From Rhipicephalus microplus (Eukaryota > Arthropoda > Arachnida > Ixodida > Ixodidae), in the NCBI RefSeq assembly GCF_043290135.1, contig NC_134705.1:59919771-59983770 (forward strand): a DNA stretch of 64,000 nucleotides, read 5' to 3'. Each line of letters starts with the position of its first letter. Within the stretch, counting starts at the first letter, position 1. The notes beneath the pieces were generated by a model. It saw nothing but the letters and a program-made list of their open reading frames with translations, searched no databases and was not told the origin of the DNA. The translations under genes were made by a program, and so were the position numbers. This document shows positions 33,061 to 45,211 of the stretch, in pieces.

Positions 33061-33760
33061 ATGGCTAGGTCAAAGCCAACGCTCAACATACAGAAGTTCA
33101 AGGGAACACCAGAAGACGTCCCCGTCGACAAATGGCTTCTTCTTTTGAAACGAAGGCAGCCGAGGCGTCATGGACTCTCCGCGATCGGGTCAGTCACTTC
33201 AGCGAATACATTCAAGGGGAAGCGTTCAAGTGGTACCTGACACAGATTTTCGGCAACGGCGAGACATCTTGGGACGATATCAAGCACAAACTGCCAGCTT
33301 GCTTTGCTACGACTGACGGAGATGCCTTCCGTCTCTTCATTCACTACCGACTGAAAGAAGGGCAGACCATCAAGGACTGCTACCGCGAGAAAAAGCGACT
33401 GGGTTCCTTGGCTGACCTGAAAGAGTGCCACATCATTTCTGGACTGACTGATGGTGTTCCTCCTGATGTGAAACTGGCGCTCGCCGGACTGTCTTTCAAC
33501 TCGTCATTAGAGTGGCTCACCGCTGCTCAACGGGTCAAGACATCTTTAAAATGGGTGAGAGGAGTTTTCTTTACTCGTAACTCTAGTATCGCATCAAGCG
33601 CTCCACGTCTCTTCAGTAGACCGCAGCAGCCAACATTAACTGCTCAACCGCGTGCCCCGCAAAACGAATGTAGATACTGTCAGCTGCTGGTTTCCCACGA
33701 CAGTTTCACTGGCACAACGAATGTCCGCGCAGCGGCAATGTGTCCGCAATTCATACTGAA
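33061..33760 (+). pseudogene. Gypsy G gag
   Basis: Start at 33061 (MARSKPTLNIQKFKG...VDKWLLL). A frameshift near 33130 moves the frame to that of 33132-33650, with EYIQGEAFKWYLTQIFG, SWDDIKHKL, YRLKEGQTIKDCYREK and CHIISGLTDGVPPDVKLAL. These are standard capsid features (FxGEAxxWY..., ISGL). A CRYC pair near 33670 is the start of a zinc knuckle whose second half is in another frame. Broken in this copy. Confidence 0.82.
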
Positions 33761-33762
33761 CG

Positions 33763-34035
33763 GTGAAACAAGGAGGGCGACCCAGAGTTTCATTAATACA
33801 CTTCAGTGCTCTCATCAACGGAAAACCAGTAAATGCAATTCTCGATACAGGAGCAACAATTTCTTGCATCAGCGAGGATGTGTACAAACAGCTAAAACTT
33901 CAGTCGATGAGAGACTCCAGCATCATGGTCCAGCAAGTTGCATCAAGCATTCGAACTTTGGGTCACGTAAACATTCAGTTGCAAATTGGGAACGTCATAA
34001 AGAGTGTTTATATGCACATGTGCTGTGAGGCATGA
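33763..34035 (+). pseudogene. Gypsy G protease
   Basis: Open frame with NGKPVNAILDTGATISCIS; the catalytic DTGA is intact near 33840-33860. It lies between the gag knuckle and the RT frame, in the expected order. The Met at 33763 is not a natural start. Confidence 0.85.
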
Positions 34036-35640
34036 GAATGCAATTAATTCTTGGCCTAGACAGCGCTTTGTACTTCAATCTTTCTTTAAATCTGGAAAAC
34101 AAGTCAGTGACACAAGCACCTGAGAATATGAACCTTCCGCATCACAATGAAAAGAAAAGCATTCAAGCCCCGCTGATGCGAACCCTGACTTCAGAAAATT
34201 TATCAGAGCATAAGTCTGCGGCGCTCGACTCTCTTTTGCGCAAGTATGACGAGATATTTTCGAAACCTCAGACAGATGTTTGGTGCATCACTACTGAGAA
34301 ACATAGGATCGCACTTACCAATGCTGTCCCTATTCGTCGAGCACCATACCGATGTTCACAGGCAGACAAAGTGGAGATCAACAAACAAGTTGACGCTCTC
34401 TTCAAGCAAGGTGTTGTGAGGCCTTCATTATTGCCCTACGCCGCACCTGTCATTTTAGCAGAAAAAGAAAGGTGAACGACGCACTCGTCTATTTATTGAC
34501 TACCGGAAACTCAATGCCATAACGTTACCCGACTTTCAACCAATTCAACGTATAGATGATGTTCTTGACCATTTGGGAAAGGCGGAATGTTTCACTAAGT
34601 TGGACGTAACGTCGGGATACTTGCATGTCCACTTGCATCCTGACGATGTTCAGAAAACTGCATTTGTGATGCCTGGTGGTCATTTTGAGTGGTTGGTAAT
34701 GCCGTTTGGGTTGAAGAACGCTCCGGCTACATTTGAAAGAGCCATGAAATCAATAATAGCGAAACATCAGCTCACCAATGTTAGTACAATGAGCGTCTTC
34801 GACGATGTGGTCGTATACTCAGAGATATTTAATGATAATATACAACACATCGAGGCGCTATTCAAAGCTCTCAAAACCGAGAACGTAAAACTCAAGCGAA
34901 AAAAGTGCCAATTTGCACGCTGCAGCATTGAATACTTGTGCCACAAAATTTCACAAGAAACAGTGACACCGAAGCAAAGTAATGTGGCTGCCATACTCAA
35001 ATTTCCGACACCAAAACGAGAAAAAGATCTCCAGCGTTTTCTGGGCACTGTAAACACCTACCGTCAGTACATCCCCCACTTCAGCGATATCGCTCTTCCA
35101 CTCACAAAACTACTCCGCAAAGGCAGCAAGTGGGTGTGGACCGAAGCATGCGAGCAAGCCTTTTGTGAACTGAAGGAGCGGATAACTGAAGAACCAGTGC
35201 TTCGCATATACGACCCTTCGAGACGATGTACTGTGTGCTGTGACGCATCGGGCGAAGGCATCGGTGCAGCGCTGAAACAACCTGTTGACAAAGGCAAAGA
35301 ACATCCTGTTGCCTACTATTCCCGCAAACTACTCAAGCACGAGGTGAACTATGCTATTACAAAAAAAGAATGTCTTGCTATTGTACACGCCATTGATAAA
35401 TGGCATTGCTACCTTCAATGAAAGTCATTCACTGTTGTAACAGAACACTCTGCACTCCAGTGGCTGAAGAATATTAAAAATCCTGAATGTCGTCTTTTTC
35501 GGTGGTCTTTGAAACTGTCAATGTATGATGCGAACATCAAACATCAAAAGGGCGCAAGTAATGTCGAAGCAGATGCGCTCTCCAGAGCCCCATTAGTTAA
35601 TCCTCTGTCACACGACAACCTTCATCGATGCAACAATGAG
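34032..35640 (+). pseudogene. Gypsy G reverse transcriptase and RNase H
   Basis: Three pieces. The pre-RT and RT fingers lie at 34032-34475 (IALTNAVPIRRAPYR, EINKQVDALFKQGVVRPS). After a frameshift near 34470 they continue with LFIDYRKLNAIT and the palm at 34573-35421 (MPFGLKNAPATFERAM, SVFDDVVVYSE near 34790-34830; the two Asp are present, the usual Tyr is Phe). RNase H has CCDASGEGIGAAL near 35240 and KKECLAIVHAI near 35370. A stop at 35419 interrupts, then TEHSALQWLKNIKNP and EADALSRAP follow at 35440-35590. Confidence 0.9.
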
Positions 35641-36745
35641 CGTCCAAAATGAACGCATTCATTGGAAAATAACATCATCATCGTCAAAAGAAAAGAACTA
35701 CAAAATATACGTGCCCCATGAACGCCCAACCATTCTGAAGAATGCACATCAACATTTTGGGCATGTCGGAGTGAAGAAGGTGCTATCACTTCTGTCTCCG
35801 AAATATTATTCGCCGCTTATTGTAACCTCTGTTTCCACTTACATTCGGCATTGTGATACATGCCAGAGATGCAAGAAGACGAAAACAAAAAAGTTTGGGA
35901 CGGTTGAATCACTGCCTCCAGCTGAAGAACTCTTCGACCTCTTTGCAATAGACACCATTGGAGGATTTTCTGCATATGGCTCGTCAAAACGGTTTATGCA
36001 CTTGGTTATTGAGCATGCGACTCGCTACGTATGTGCATTTGCTTATAAAAGTGAGAACAGTGACGCCTAAATTTCATGCTTAAAAACAACTTTTGCTTCT
36101 GGAAAACCACGGAAGCTCCTTTCAGATCGTGGAACAGGATTTACTGCAGAAATATTCAAGCAGTTTTTAAAACATAATTGTACACACCAAATATTCACCT
36201 CATCTCATCATCCACAATGCAACGGCATGAACGAGCGGACAAACCAGACTACCGTAACGAGACTTAAATGTAAGATCACTGACAAACCACAGAAGTCTTG
36301 GACTAAGCTGCTTCCGGAGGTAATTGACGAATACAAACGAACACCCCACGAAGTGACTGGCTACGCACCTTCCTTCCTGATGTATGGTATTCCATCTTAT
36401 ACTACTGTACTGGAACAACGAGAAGAAACTGTCTAAGAAGGCCGAAAAACTGCAGTTACCAATTCTATCGCTTACCACAATAAGAACAAAGTCATTTATG
36501 ATAAAAAATTTCTTCCGATTGAGTTCCAAGGCGGTGACTTTGTCCTTTACGGGACACTATTGTATCCCAACAACGGCAAACTGAGTTCCGTCATGGAAGG
36601 ACCTTACAAGATTCTACGCACGGTCTCAACAGTGAACTAGAGATTAACCGCTCCGTGCTACGCTTAGGTAGATACTCTGACATTGTGCATGTGAGCAAAC
36701 TGCGGCGTTATTTTGTACCTTCTGAACTGAGACTTTCTCGAGGGG
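35636..36745 (+). pseudogene. Gypsy G integrase
   Basis: The zinc finger has AHQHFGHVGVKKV and CDTCQRCK. The core has FAIDTIGGF near 35945, LLSDRGTGF near 36120, and NGMNERTNQ near 36225, so D, D and E are all present. The C-terminal GPY module has GPYKILRTV near 36600. Stops near 36068, 36434 and 36638 split the frame. The 3' end lies 10-20 bp before the purine tract and LTR. Confidence 0.9.
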
Positions 36746-36754
36746 AGAGGGAAG

Positions 36755-37040
<286 letters not shown>

Positions 37041-37192
37041 GCCGTGGCTACGCCAGTTCCCGACGCTGCTATTTTGTCTGATAAATAGGTGCCCTTTTCA
37101 AATGGCTCATTTTATTTGGTGGAGATGCTGGGTATCGATATTCCTGGAACTTCCAAACCATACGCTGCCTCCAGTTGCTACAATGTCCACAG

Positions 37193-38403
37193 ATGAATGA
37201 AGATCAGCAGGCTGCTGCCTCGGCTCCAACTTATCCAGCTCCCGTCTGTTCCGCCCCAATCAGGCTGCGTGACCCACCTACCTTGAGTGGCACTATTGAC
37301 AAACAAGTGGAAGATTGGCTGGACAAATACGACCGGGCGAGGAAGCACAACAAATTGGATCATATGCACAAGCTTACTGTGGTCCAATTCTATGTAACTG
37401 ACGACGCCGGTTTGTGGTACCGCAACCCCGAGGAGGACCGAATCAGCCTTCAACAGCGCTCGCGGATTTGTTCGGCCATCGAGCGCTTCACGAGCTACGT
37501 GCTGAACAACGCTTGCGCGCTCGGGTCCAGCCAAGCGGCGACAATTACACCAGCTACATTGAAGATGTACTCGATCTTTGCCGGCGTGTGAACCCGGCCA
37601 TGACGGAAGCCGAGACAATCAAGCCCATCATGAAAGGCTTTGCTGGCGACACATTTCAGATGTTCATCGATAAAAACCCGCAAACGTTTGCAGATGTAAT
37701 CCAACTTTGTCAAAGTTATAACGAGCTCTGGAAACAGAATGAATATATTCGTCGCGCCAGTGCGGCATGCGCCACAATTTCCAGTTTAACGTAGGACGAC
37801 CGCAATGCCTCGCTCCTCGTGATCAAGCAGTTTGTACGCAAAGAGGTCGCACGCCAGCTGTCCATTGTGCCGTATACCTTTGATAGTGCACCATCTACCT
37901 TGCCGACTCTGATACAGTGAGTTGTTCGCAAGCAAGTGTCCGAGGTGCTACCCGCAGCCGATATACCAGCCGTGACTGCTCCGCTGTCCTACGCCGAAGC
38001 ACTGACCGCACCAAGACGTTTGCCTGCCGCAAACAACTACGTCTGCGCGCACCCCTATGCCGCACCTTCTGAACCTGTGCAGCCGGCTGCCTGCCCGTTC
38101 GCCCGACCACGCACTCAGAAGCCATGGCGAACTCCAGACAACCGCCCCATATGCGTTGCCTGTGGTTTTGCTGGCCACGCAACATGGTTTTGTCGACGGC
38201 GTGACTTTCTTCTGCGTGACGACGTTCGGTAGAACGCTTACGATTTTCTACCTCGACCTGAGCCTGCTTCATCAGGCCTGCCTGCCGGTATGGATACATT
38301 TCCCCCTCATCGCAGCTTCGATAGAGAACGGTCGCCTTCACCACAGCGCCGTTTCGTTTCCCCTACGATACGTAGTCCTCGCCATGTCCCTGAGGAAAAC
38401 TAG
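37193..38403 (+). pseudogene. Gypsy E gag
   Basis: Start near 37193 ([12 protein letters not shown]; an upstream ATG lies at 37183). Capsid pieces: DPPTLSGTIDKQVEDWLDKY (37268-37330), then after a frameshift near 37440 NYTSYIEDVLDLCRR and MTEAETIKPIMKGFAGDTF (37540-37660). An internal stop at 37791 and another at 37918 follow. The zinc knuckle CVACGFAGHATWFC is near 38150-38195. Past a frameshift near 38230 the tail reads RERSPSPQRRFVSP and ends PEEN-stop at 38403. That ending matches the -N-stop of gypsies C and D. Confidence 0.85.
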
Positions 38404-38431
38404 GAGCCGCAGTTCCGGAGGCAAGAATGGA
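38391..38431 (+). promoter_or_regulatory. Gag-pol frameshift site, gypsy E (eroded hairpin)
   Basis: GAG GAA AAC TAG (38392-38403) in gag; pol continues in -1 as GGA AAA CTA and is open to the protease. After the AAC, 8 nt precede GCAGTTCC and a GGAGGCA loop at the places of the B/C stem and loop. The 3' arm pairs at only 5 of 8 positions. Confidence 0.65.
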
Positions 38432-39290
38432 GGAGCTTTCGAACTTTATAAGACCTTGCTTTTCGGCGTCTAATGTCGTTGCTGTCTTCGTTGATGGTTT
38501 ACCTGTTTTCGCTTTGGTCTACACTGGCGCCGCAGTGTCTGTTTCGACTGAGAAAGTTTGACGTAGACTAAAAAAAGTAACAACGCCTCTTCACGACTTC
38601 ATTTCGAATACAGCGAGTTGCCAACAACTTCGTCCTTTCTCCGCGTGCGCAGCCTGCGTTCTTATTCAAGACGTCGTTTATGCCATCCAGTTTGCTGTGC
38701 TGCTACAGTGTTTCCGTGACCTTGTACTTGGCTGGGACGTCTTCTCAACAGATCATGCTGATACTTATTGTGCTCGGGCCGAAGTGGAATTCTTGCCGTT
38801 CTGTGGCTCAGCTTCCGTAGGTTCACCACCTTCAACTGCAGAAGGTTTTGTGGCCGCCGATACATCGATACCCACTTTCTCATCTGCGCTGGTTCAACTT
38901 TTCTGTTACGTCCCTACTGGCTCCACTGTTCTTTTTACACCGTCTGCAACCGCTGTCTACCACAAATGCTTCATGATTCATTTCGCCGTTCTCACTATCC
39001 ACGATCTATCAAGTGAAATTTATGTAACTAATCCGTTTTCCGTGCCTCCTGTATTACTGCGCGGGGAGTGTCTAGGCCTTGCCGATTATGTCGATCCCTT
39101 CAGTGCACAGACCGTTCCGGAGTATTCGACTCCGCTTTCAATTGACGCTGTTGCTTGCTCCGCGTTACCTTTTGAGCCGACATTCGCAGATGCACTCTCT
39201 CGCTTCATCGACCACGACCATACGGCCCAGCAGCGTGCGGACTATATCGCCTTCCTGGAGCGCTTCAACACAAGCTTCGGCCACCAGCGA
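38404..39290 (+). pseudogene. Gypsy E protease and linker to RT
   Basis: The -1 frame gives GKLGAAVPEARMEEL, then the protease VAVFVDGLPVFALVYTGAAV (38470-38525). There the catalytic Asp of DTGA is Tyr (TAC at about 38512). A stop follows at 38562. The C-terminal protease part and linker lie at 38697-39293 (FRDLVLGWDVFS, then a long acidic linker). The gene cannot give an active protease. Confidence 0.85.
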
Positions 39291-40560
39291 TGAACTTTGG
39301 GCCATGCTTTCAGTATGTCTCATCGAATCGACGCTGCGATTCACGCACCTTTACGTCAGCATCCATATCGTGTGTCAGCTTCTGAGCGGAAAATTATCAC
39401 CGAAGAAATTAACGATATGTTGAAGAACGGCGTTATTGAGCCCTCTAACAGTTTATAAGCATCACCGGTCGTTCTAGTGAAGAAAAAAGATGGCTCACTA
39501 AGATTTTGCGTCGACTACCACCGGGTGAACAAGATCAACCGCAAAGATGTTTACCCGCAACCACGCATTACGACGCCCTCGACTGCTTACTAGGAGCCAT
39601 GTTCTTTTCGTCGCTACACCTTCGCTCCGGTTATTGACAGGTTCCGATGACTGAGGCTGACCGCCCCAAAACAGCTTTCGTCACCCCAGATTGCCGATAT
39701 CAGTTTAACGTTATGCCATTCGGGCTATGCAACGCGACTGCCACTTTCGAGCACATCATCGACAACATCCTCCGTGTACTCAAACGGCAGACATGCCTGT
39801 TCTACTTAGAAGATATTCTCATAATTTCGAGCGAATTTTCACACATCTTCAGCGTCCCGAAACAGGGCTCACTTGCCTCGCCTCGGCCAGTCTATAGCTC
39901 AACTTAAAGAAGTACTGCTTTGACACTGGACAGCTTCTAGTTTTGGGCTATATCGTCGCTAAGGGGGGCGGTCTCCCTGATTCAACGAAATGGGGCGCCG
40001 TTGCCGAGTTCCCTAAGCCGAAGACGTTGAAAGAACTTCGCAGCTTCCGTGGTCTGTGCTCTTATTTTCGTCGCTTTATCCGAAACTTTGCCTCCATCAT
40101 TTTAACCTTGAATTAACGCGTCCGCTGCAACCACAACTTTAGCGGGCGGTCACCGGCATGTGACGATGCCTTTGCCACTCAGCGGCACCTTCTTACGTCA
40201 CCTTCAATACTGCGACCTTTTGATCCGCTTGCTCCAGCGGAGAACCAGGTGCCGTTCTCGGTGCTGTGATTGCCCAGCGTGAACCAGGATTTGATGAGTA
40301 CGTCGTCTCCTACACCAGTCGTGCGTTGACTAAAGTGGAAGTCAACTACTCAATTGCAGAAAAAGAGTGCTTAGCCTTTGTATGGGCCAGCAGTTTGGGT
40401 ACAGTCCACTATGTCTTACGCGGGCTTTCCTCGTCAAAAGATTTCTCCGGCTGACTCGGCCGTTGGGCACTCCAACTCCAGGAGCATGACATTCACGTTA
40501 TCTACAGATCTGCGCGCAGACATTCCGACGCCGACGCTCTGTCTCGATCAGCCGGACCAC
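39290..40560 (+). pseudogene. Gypsy E reverse transcriptase and RNase H
   Basis: [22 protein letters not shown] (39460-39520), after a stop at 39457, then KTAFVTPDCRYQFNVMPFG (39668-39724) and FYLEDILIISS (39800-39832). The YLDD box is YLED, so one catalytic Asp is lost. The thumb is broken at 39905. RNase [15 protein letters not shown] and [13 protein letters not shown] (40266-40390), then [12 protein letters not shown] (40455-40490). A stop, a deletion of the first RNase H motif and frameshifts are visible. The linker after RNase H ends at the palindrome at 40578. Confidence 0.85.
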
Positions 40561-40577
40561 ATAATGACGAGTCGCCG

Positions 40578-40610
40578 TTTTCACCAACCCACAGTGTGGG
40601 TTGGTGAAAA
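40578..40610. repeat. Perfect 16-bp-arm palindrome
   Basis: TTTTCACCAACCCACA (40578-40593), one G, then its exact reverse complement (40595-40610). The left arm is the natural gypsy E coding sequence (FSPTH); the right arm looks newly made. It lies 1 bp from the minisatellite. Confidence 0.97.
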
Positions 40611-40611
40611 T

Positions 40612-40942
40612 AGAAACTCCGCAACTAGAAACTCTGCAACTCGAGACTCCACAACTAGAAACTCCGCAACTAGAAACTCCGCAACTAGAAACTCCGCAAC
40701 TAGAAACACGGAGACAAGAAACTCCACAACTACAGACTCTGCAACTAGAAACTCCACAACTAGAAACTCCGCAACTAGAAACTCTGCAACAAGAAACTCC
40801 ACAACTACAAACTCTGCAACTTGAACCTCCACAACTAGAAACTCCAAATCTAGAAACTGCACAACTAGAGACTCCACAACTAAAAACTCCACAACTAGGG
40901 ACTCCATAACTAGAAATTCCACAACTAGAAACTACGCAACTA
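40612..40942. repeat. 15-bp minisatellite, about 22 copies, inside gypsy E
   Basis: Unit GAAACTCCGCAACTA with point variants. The unit length is a multiple of three and stop-free in more than one frame. This explains the open plus frames (N-S-A-T-R and Q-L-E-T-P repeats) and the open minus frame (E-F-L-V-A repeats) here. These are not real genes. The array sits between RNase H and integrase, a linker in this family. Confidence 0.95.
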
Positions 40943-41545
40943 CTTTGTCTCTACTTTGTGTCTCTACTTTGTGTCAGTGACATGCATTCGGAGCAACAGA
41001 AAGATCCCTGGATCGCATCACTTCTGAACTTGCCGAGTCTTCCTCCTTCGCAAAACATCCCAAGAGGCGTGCGCTATCAAGTCAAGTACAGCAAGTCGGT
41101 GTCCGGGATGGTTTGCTATGCCAAAGAAATTACCTTTATCAGGGTCGCCGATAGCTCCTGGTTATTCCCACACATCTCCGCTCAAACCTGTGCACTTCAT
41201 TTTACGCCGTTCACCTTGCGCGAATGCTGGCATGTAAAAAACTTACACCCGCCTGTCACACCGCTACTACTGACGTGGAATGTATCGCTTTATCCGACAC
41301 TACGTCCAGCCCTGTGTCGCTTGCCAGCGCTGGGACAATGCAACACCGCGTTCTTCAGCTCTACTACATCCCTTACCTTGCCCTGCCAGACTCTTTGACC
41401 ATGATGGTATTGATCTCTATGAAACCCTTCCACTCACCCCTTCTGTCAATCGTTGGATAATTGTCGCCATTTATCATCTTATGCGCTATGCCGAAACTTC
41501 ACCATTACCTTCGCGCATCGGCTAGTGACGTTGGTTCTTTCATAT
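40943..41545 (+). pseudogene. Gypsy E integrase, 5' half
   Basis: Zinc-finger region traces: RYQVKYSKSVSGMV near 41070, then MYRFIRHYVQPCVACQRW (41280-41335) with the CxxC pair. The core begins with HDGIDLYETLPLTPSVNRWI (41400-41460), containing the first catalytic Asp (DLY), and RYAETSPLP. A frameshift lies near 41240. The frame is cut at 41545 by the LTR of gypsy D. Confidence 0.85.
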
Positions 41546-41639
41546 TGTTACGTGAATAACGAGTCAGGATACTGCAAATATATTTAGAAAATATATTTAC
41601 AAGAGTGGTTGCAGCACTGGCCAGTCTGGCTCCGCGATC
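41546..41639 (-). repeat. Gypsy D 3' LTR, outer part
   Basis: Starts TGTTACGTGAATAACGAG on the plus strand, so the sense LTR ends TTCACGTAACA like the LTR of gypsy C (ACGTAACA). It joins gypsy E coding sequence directly at 41545/41546. Confidence 0.75.
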
Positions 41640-43665
41640 TTGTCTTGTCTTGTCGCCTAGGAGATCTTGGCTCATACCCACAAGGGGGATTGGCCACACT
41701 GTACCATATAATAGATATTTTTTCTACAACGCTTGCTAAAAATAGGGAGAAATAAATAAGAACAATAATAATGGTCCTTTGAAAAAAACGTGAAAAAGTG
41801 AAGAAGAATTCCATAAACCAGAATATATAAAACAAATTAACAAAAATGAAGAAGGGGAACAAAGAATTGGATATATCTGGCAGTATCACTAGCAGCGTAT
41901 CCTTCCGGTTGCCTGAATGAATTTATGTAGCGCTGACAGAATAGCACTGCGGCCCACACCCAACTGACTGGCTCCAAACAATAATAGGGTGGATGTATGG
42001 CAATCCAAGTATACCAATCGGTCTTTCAAGAATGATTTGGCGTAGTGAGGCGAAGCCGCGGCATGTGAGAAGAAAGTGATCTATTGTTTCCGGTTTATTG
42101 CTCACTGCACATAGGTTAGTTAATGAAAATCCTGATTTGTGGAGATAAAAATTTAACCGAGGAACTCTACAACGAAAGCGTGTGAGGGTCACCTCACATT
42201 GACGGGAAAGGCATTTTGCGGTGTTCCATGTGAATTGCAAGTGCCGAAATTCTTCAGATTGTAGGAGCGATGTTTCGTTGATTTTTGAGATTAACAGGCG
42301 TTTGGATCGTTCAGCAGTAATAAAAGCAAACTGTGGAGCTACTAGCACCACCAGGAAATTTAAATATGCCGAAGCGAGCGAATCAGCAATTTCATTTAGT
42401 ACAATTCTAGCATGCCCGGGGATCCATATAAACTGAACTTCTGATAGGCTATGCGGTGCGAGAGACCAAAATATCCTGAGAAGAGGAGACTGCTTTGCGG
42501 CCGTTATATGTGTACACACAGACAAAGCATCCGAAATAATAATAGCTTTTGATTGCTGATAATTTAGTTTTCGAAGAGCCAATGTAATAGCCAGGAATTC
42601 TGCGAGATAAATCGGTGTGAAATCAGGCGATCGGAGCGCATAAGATCAATTAAGCTGATGAGAAAAAATACCTCCTCCTACCTTCTGAAAATTTTGCGTT
42701 GCATCCGTCGAAATTACTACCTGATTGGGCAAATGGCTGAGATGGTTTTGAAAGAGGCCCTCCAGAATATGCTTTGGAAGTAACTTGGGATTTTTCGGAA
42801 AAATATCATCGAAGATTAAGTCAACTGGTACCGAGCATAGCGCTTGGGGAGTTCAATGTTGGAGGGAAACGTGAAGATTTGATAACAGAGACTCGACGAA
42901 AATGAATTGGGGTCTTTGATAACGAAACCACGGGCGCTCAAAGAAAAAACTGGATTGATGAAAATTGTCTGTGAACAGAAGAGAGGCGCATCGTAAAGTT
43001 CTAAAAATGTTTGCACAGTAAGCAGTCGAAATCTAGCATCAAGTGGAATGATTCGAGCTTCCAAATAAAGCATGCTATTCGCGACACACATAGGTAGCCT
43101 GAGACACAGCCGCAGAGCTTGCCTTTCTAGCAATATAAGAGGTCTTAATTTGTACTCGGCACTTCCGCAAAACAGAACGCAACCAAACTCCAGAATTGGG
43201 CGTACGTAAAGTTTGTATATCATAAGTAACGTATCCCTGCGCAACCCTGAATTCTTATTGCAAAACCGGCGTAGCAATACTAGGGCGCTTTCTGCTTTAC
43301 GGGTGTTTGATTCTATTTGTTGCTGCCAATTTAAATTGTCCACGTAAACAATGCCAACATACTTTAGTGCTGTTACTTGTGGGACCAGATTATTTCAATA
43401 ATGCACTGAAAGAAATACGGGAACGAATAGAGAGAATACAAGACGAACACATTTGCTAATATTAGGTGAAAAACACAGGCCGCCAAGCGATACCTCAAGC
43501 TCACTCAAAAATGACTGTAATATTTGATACAAACTATCGATATCTCGAGATGACGAGAAAACAGCAATATCATCAGCGTAGACGTAAAGAGGAACATTTT
43601 TATGAACGGGAATGGATGATAATAATACATCAAATAAAAGAGGTGACAGGACTGATGCTCAGCAG
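41640..43665 (-). mobile_element. LINE family B copy, 5'-truncated
   Basis: Minus strand. RT from SVLSPLLFDVLL (43650) through YVYADDIAVFSS (43560-43590; YADD intact) and the thumb (LRRDTLLMIYKLYVRPILEF near 43210-43270) to RNase H. The 3' UTR ends in (ACAAG)n (41639-41654). The 5' end falls within RT near 43665. Gypsy D LTR sequence lies on both sides, showing insertion into that LTR. No clear TSD. Confidence 0.85.
41923..43660 (-). pseudogene. LINE B RT (partial) and RNase H
   Basis: Two long open stretches. 42816-43343 is the RT thumb and following region: RKAESALVLLRRFCNKN, YVRPILEFGCVLF, LERQALRLCLRLP. 41923-42582 is RNase H: AIIISDALSVCTHI, then FIWIPGHARIVLNEIADSLA, then CRVPRLNFYLHKSGF. 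The first RNase H Asp (ISTDAT) lies near 42700 with a stop just after, near 42650. The RT palm with YADD is upstream at 43380-43640 in other frames. Frame breaks near 43380 and 42600 make it inactive. Confidence 0.87.
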
Positions 43666-43741
43666 CAAGCGACATTCATCCTCTTCGTCGGGCACACACG
43701 CACATATTGACAATATGCATTGCGGCAGCCTACATCTAGCA
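43666..43741 (-). repeat. Gypsy D 3' LTR, inner part
   Basis: Follows the integrase tail and a purine-rich AGGGGG stretch (43746-43751) on the sense strand; starts TGCTAGATG. The remaining part of the LTR is at 41546-41639 across LINE B. The exact start of the LTR is uncertain. Confidence 0.6.
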
Positions 43742-44519
43742 GAACCCCCTAGGCAATGGCGCCGTCTCGGCGCATCTAGACGTCCACTTCATCGGGCGAC
43801 TGTTACTGCTTCAGGCGTGTGACGTGTACGACATCGCTGGCCCGAGGGGTGAGTGAAGACGATGAGGCAGCAGGAGCGATTTCCTAAGTGATGGGAGTCA
43901 CCGCACGAAGCACTTTGTGTGACCCTGTGTACGGAGAAAACAGTTTGACAGACAGGCCAACGTGCCTGGTCGGAGACCAAAGCAAAACCAACCAACCAGG
44001 CGAAAAGTGCTCATCGCGGTGTCGTTGATCATACCGACGCGGTTGGTTTTCTTGGGAGGCCAGAAGGTGAGCACGAGCGACTTCGCGTGCGCGCGCGGCC
44101 CAGCTGATGGCGTCCAGGGCATATTTTGTGGTGGGAGCTGTTGGCAATGAAATGACTGTATCGAGAGCAATGTTGGTTCGTGGCCGAACAACAGCAAAAA
44201 TGGGGAGTAACCAGCTGTGTCATGGCGCGATGAATTGTGCGCAAATGTCACGTATGATAGAGTGAGGTCCCAGTCAGAGTGGTCTGAGGACACGTACTTT
44301 GAAAGCATGTCGGTTAGGGTTCGGTTCAGGCGCTCCGTGAGGCCATTTGTTTGCGGATGGTACGACGTAGTGAGCTTGTGGCGCGTTGCACATAAGCGTA
44401 GGATGTCCGCTATGACTCTCGATAGAAATGTGGAGCCTCGGTCCGTCAGCAGCTGGCATGGAGCATCATATTGCAAGATCGCGTCGTGTAGAAGAAAATT
44501 GGTGACGTCTGTGTGTACC
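43742..44519 (-). pseudogene. Gypsy D integrase, 3' half
   Basis: Sense: TDVTNFLLHDAILQYDAPCQLLTDRGSTF, with the second catalytic Asp in LLTDRG, SYHPQTNGLTERLNRTLTDM with the catalytic Glu, then SPFLLLFGHEPTL. Next come frame changes near 44120 and 44000, and the tail DVVHVTRLKQ with a stop. The first Asp lies at 50340-50420, beyond the CR1-like insertion. Nearly colinear with residues 905-1140 of gypsy C pol. Confidence 0.9.
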
Positions 44520-45034
44520 TTTATTTAATTTTTTTTATTTTAAATACCCTCAAGGCAATTGCATTGAAGAGGGTAGTGGGTGAATACATTACAAGAAGTC
44601 AGGAAACTGCAGTACAAATAGTAGAACAGAAGTAGCTATAATCTCTAAAGAACAAGTTATATGGTTCAGAAAGGTCGCAATATTCCTGTTGCGACGAGAA
44701 AAATGCGGCTGAGGTTAGCATAGGTGACAATTTTGGGCATTCAATAAAAAATATATATACATACATTGGACAAGTGAATTTCACAGATATCAATGCAACG
44801 TTATACAGAATCAAATGGCCTGAAACGTAATATTAGACGCAGCGGTACGAAACATATCTGGGTTGCGAATTATAGCAATGTTAGAAGGAAGGTGGTTCCA
44901 GTCGTTAGCGGTATGGGGAATGAAGGAATGAAAAAAGGCCTTAGTGCTGCAAGAAGGAACGCCAACTTTATGAACATGATCTAAACGCGGGGATATGTAT
45001 GAAGGTGGAGTAAGTAAAGCATGACGATGCATAT

Positions 45035-45176
45035 TGTTACGTGGAAAATAACAGTTGTTGGTCCGCAGCCACAACGCAGCTCACTCACAACGTCCACTTC
45101 TTTACTCTCAGTCCGAGGCACCTCCCTTGGGTATGCCCCACTATGCCCTCTTTCAGTCAGACGAAATCACGTAACA
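45035..45176 (-). repeat. 3' LTR of gypsy C
   Basis: 142 bp, identical to 49980-50121 except for T/C at two positions. Confidence 0.97.
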
Positions 45177-45211
45177 CGACCCCCGGCGGCAAAAGCGCCG
45201 ACCCGGCGAGT

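Noticed and set aside
40581..40922. Long open frames on both strands with repeated residues (E-F-L-V-A, N-S-A-T-R, Q-L-E-T-P)
   Set aside because: They are produced by the 15-bp minisatellite, whose unit is a multiple of three and lacks stops.
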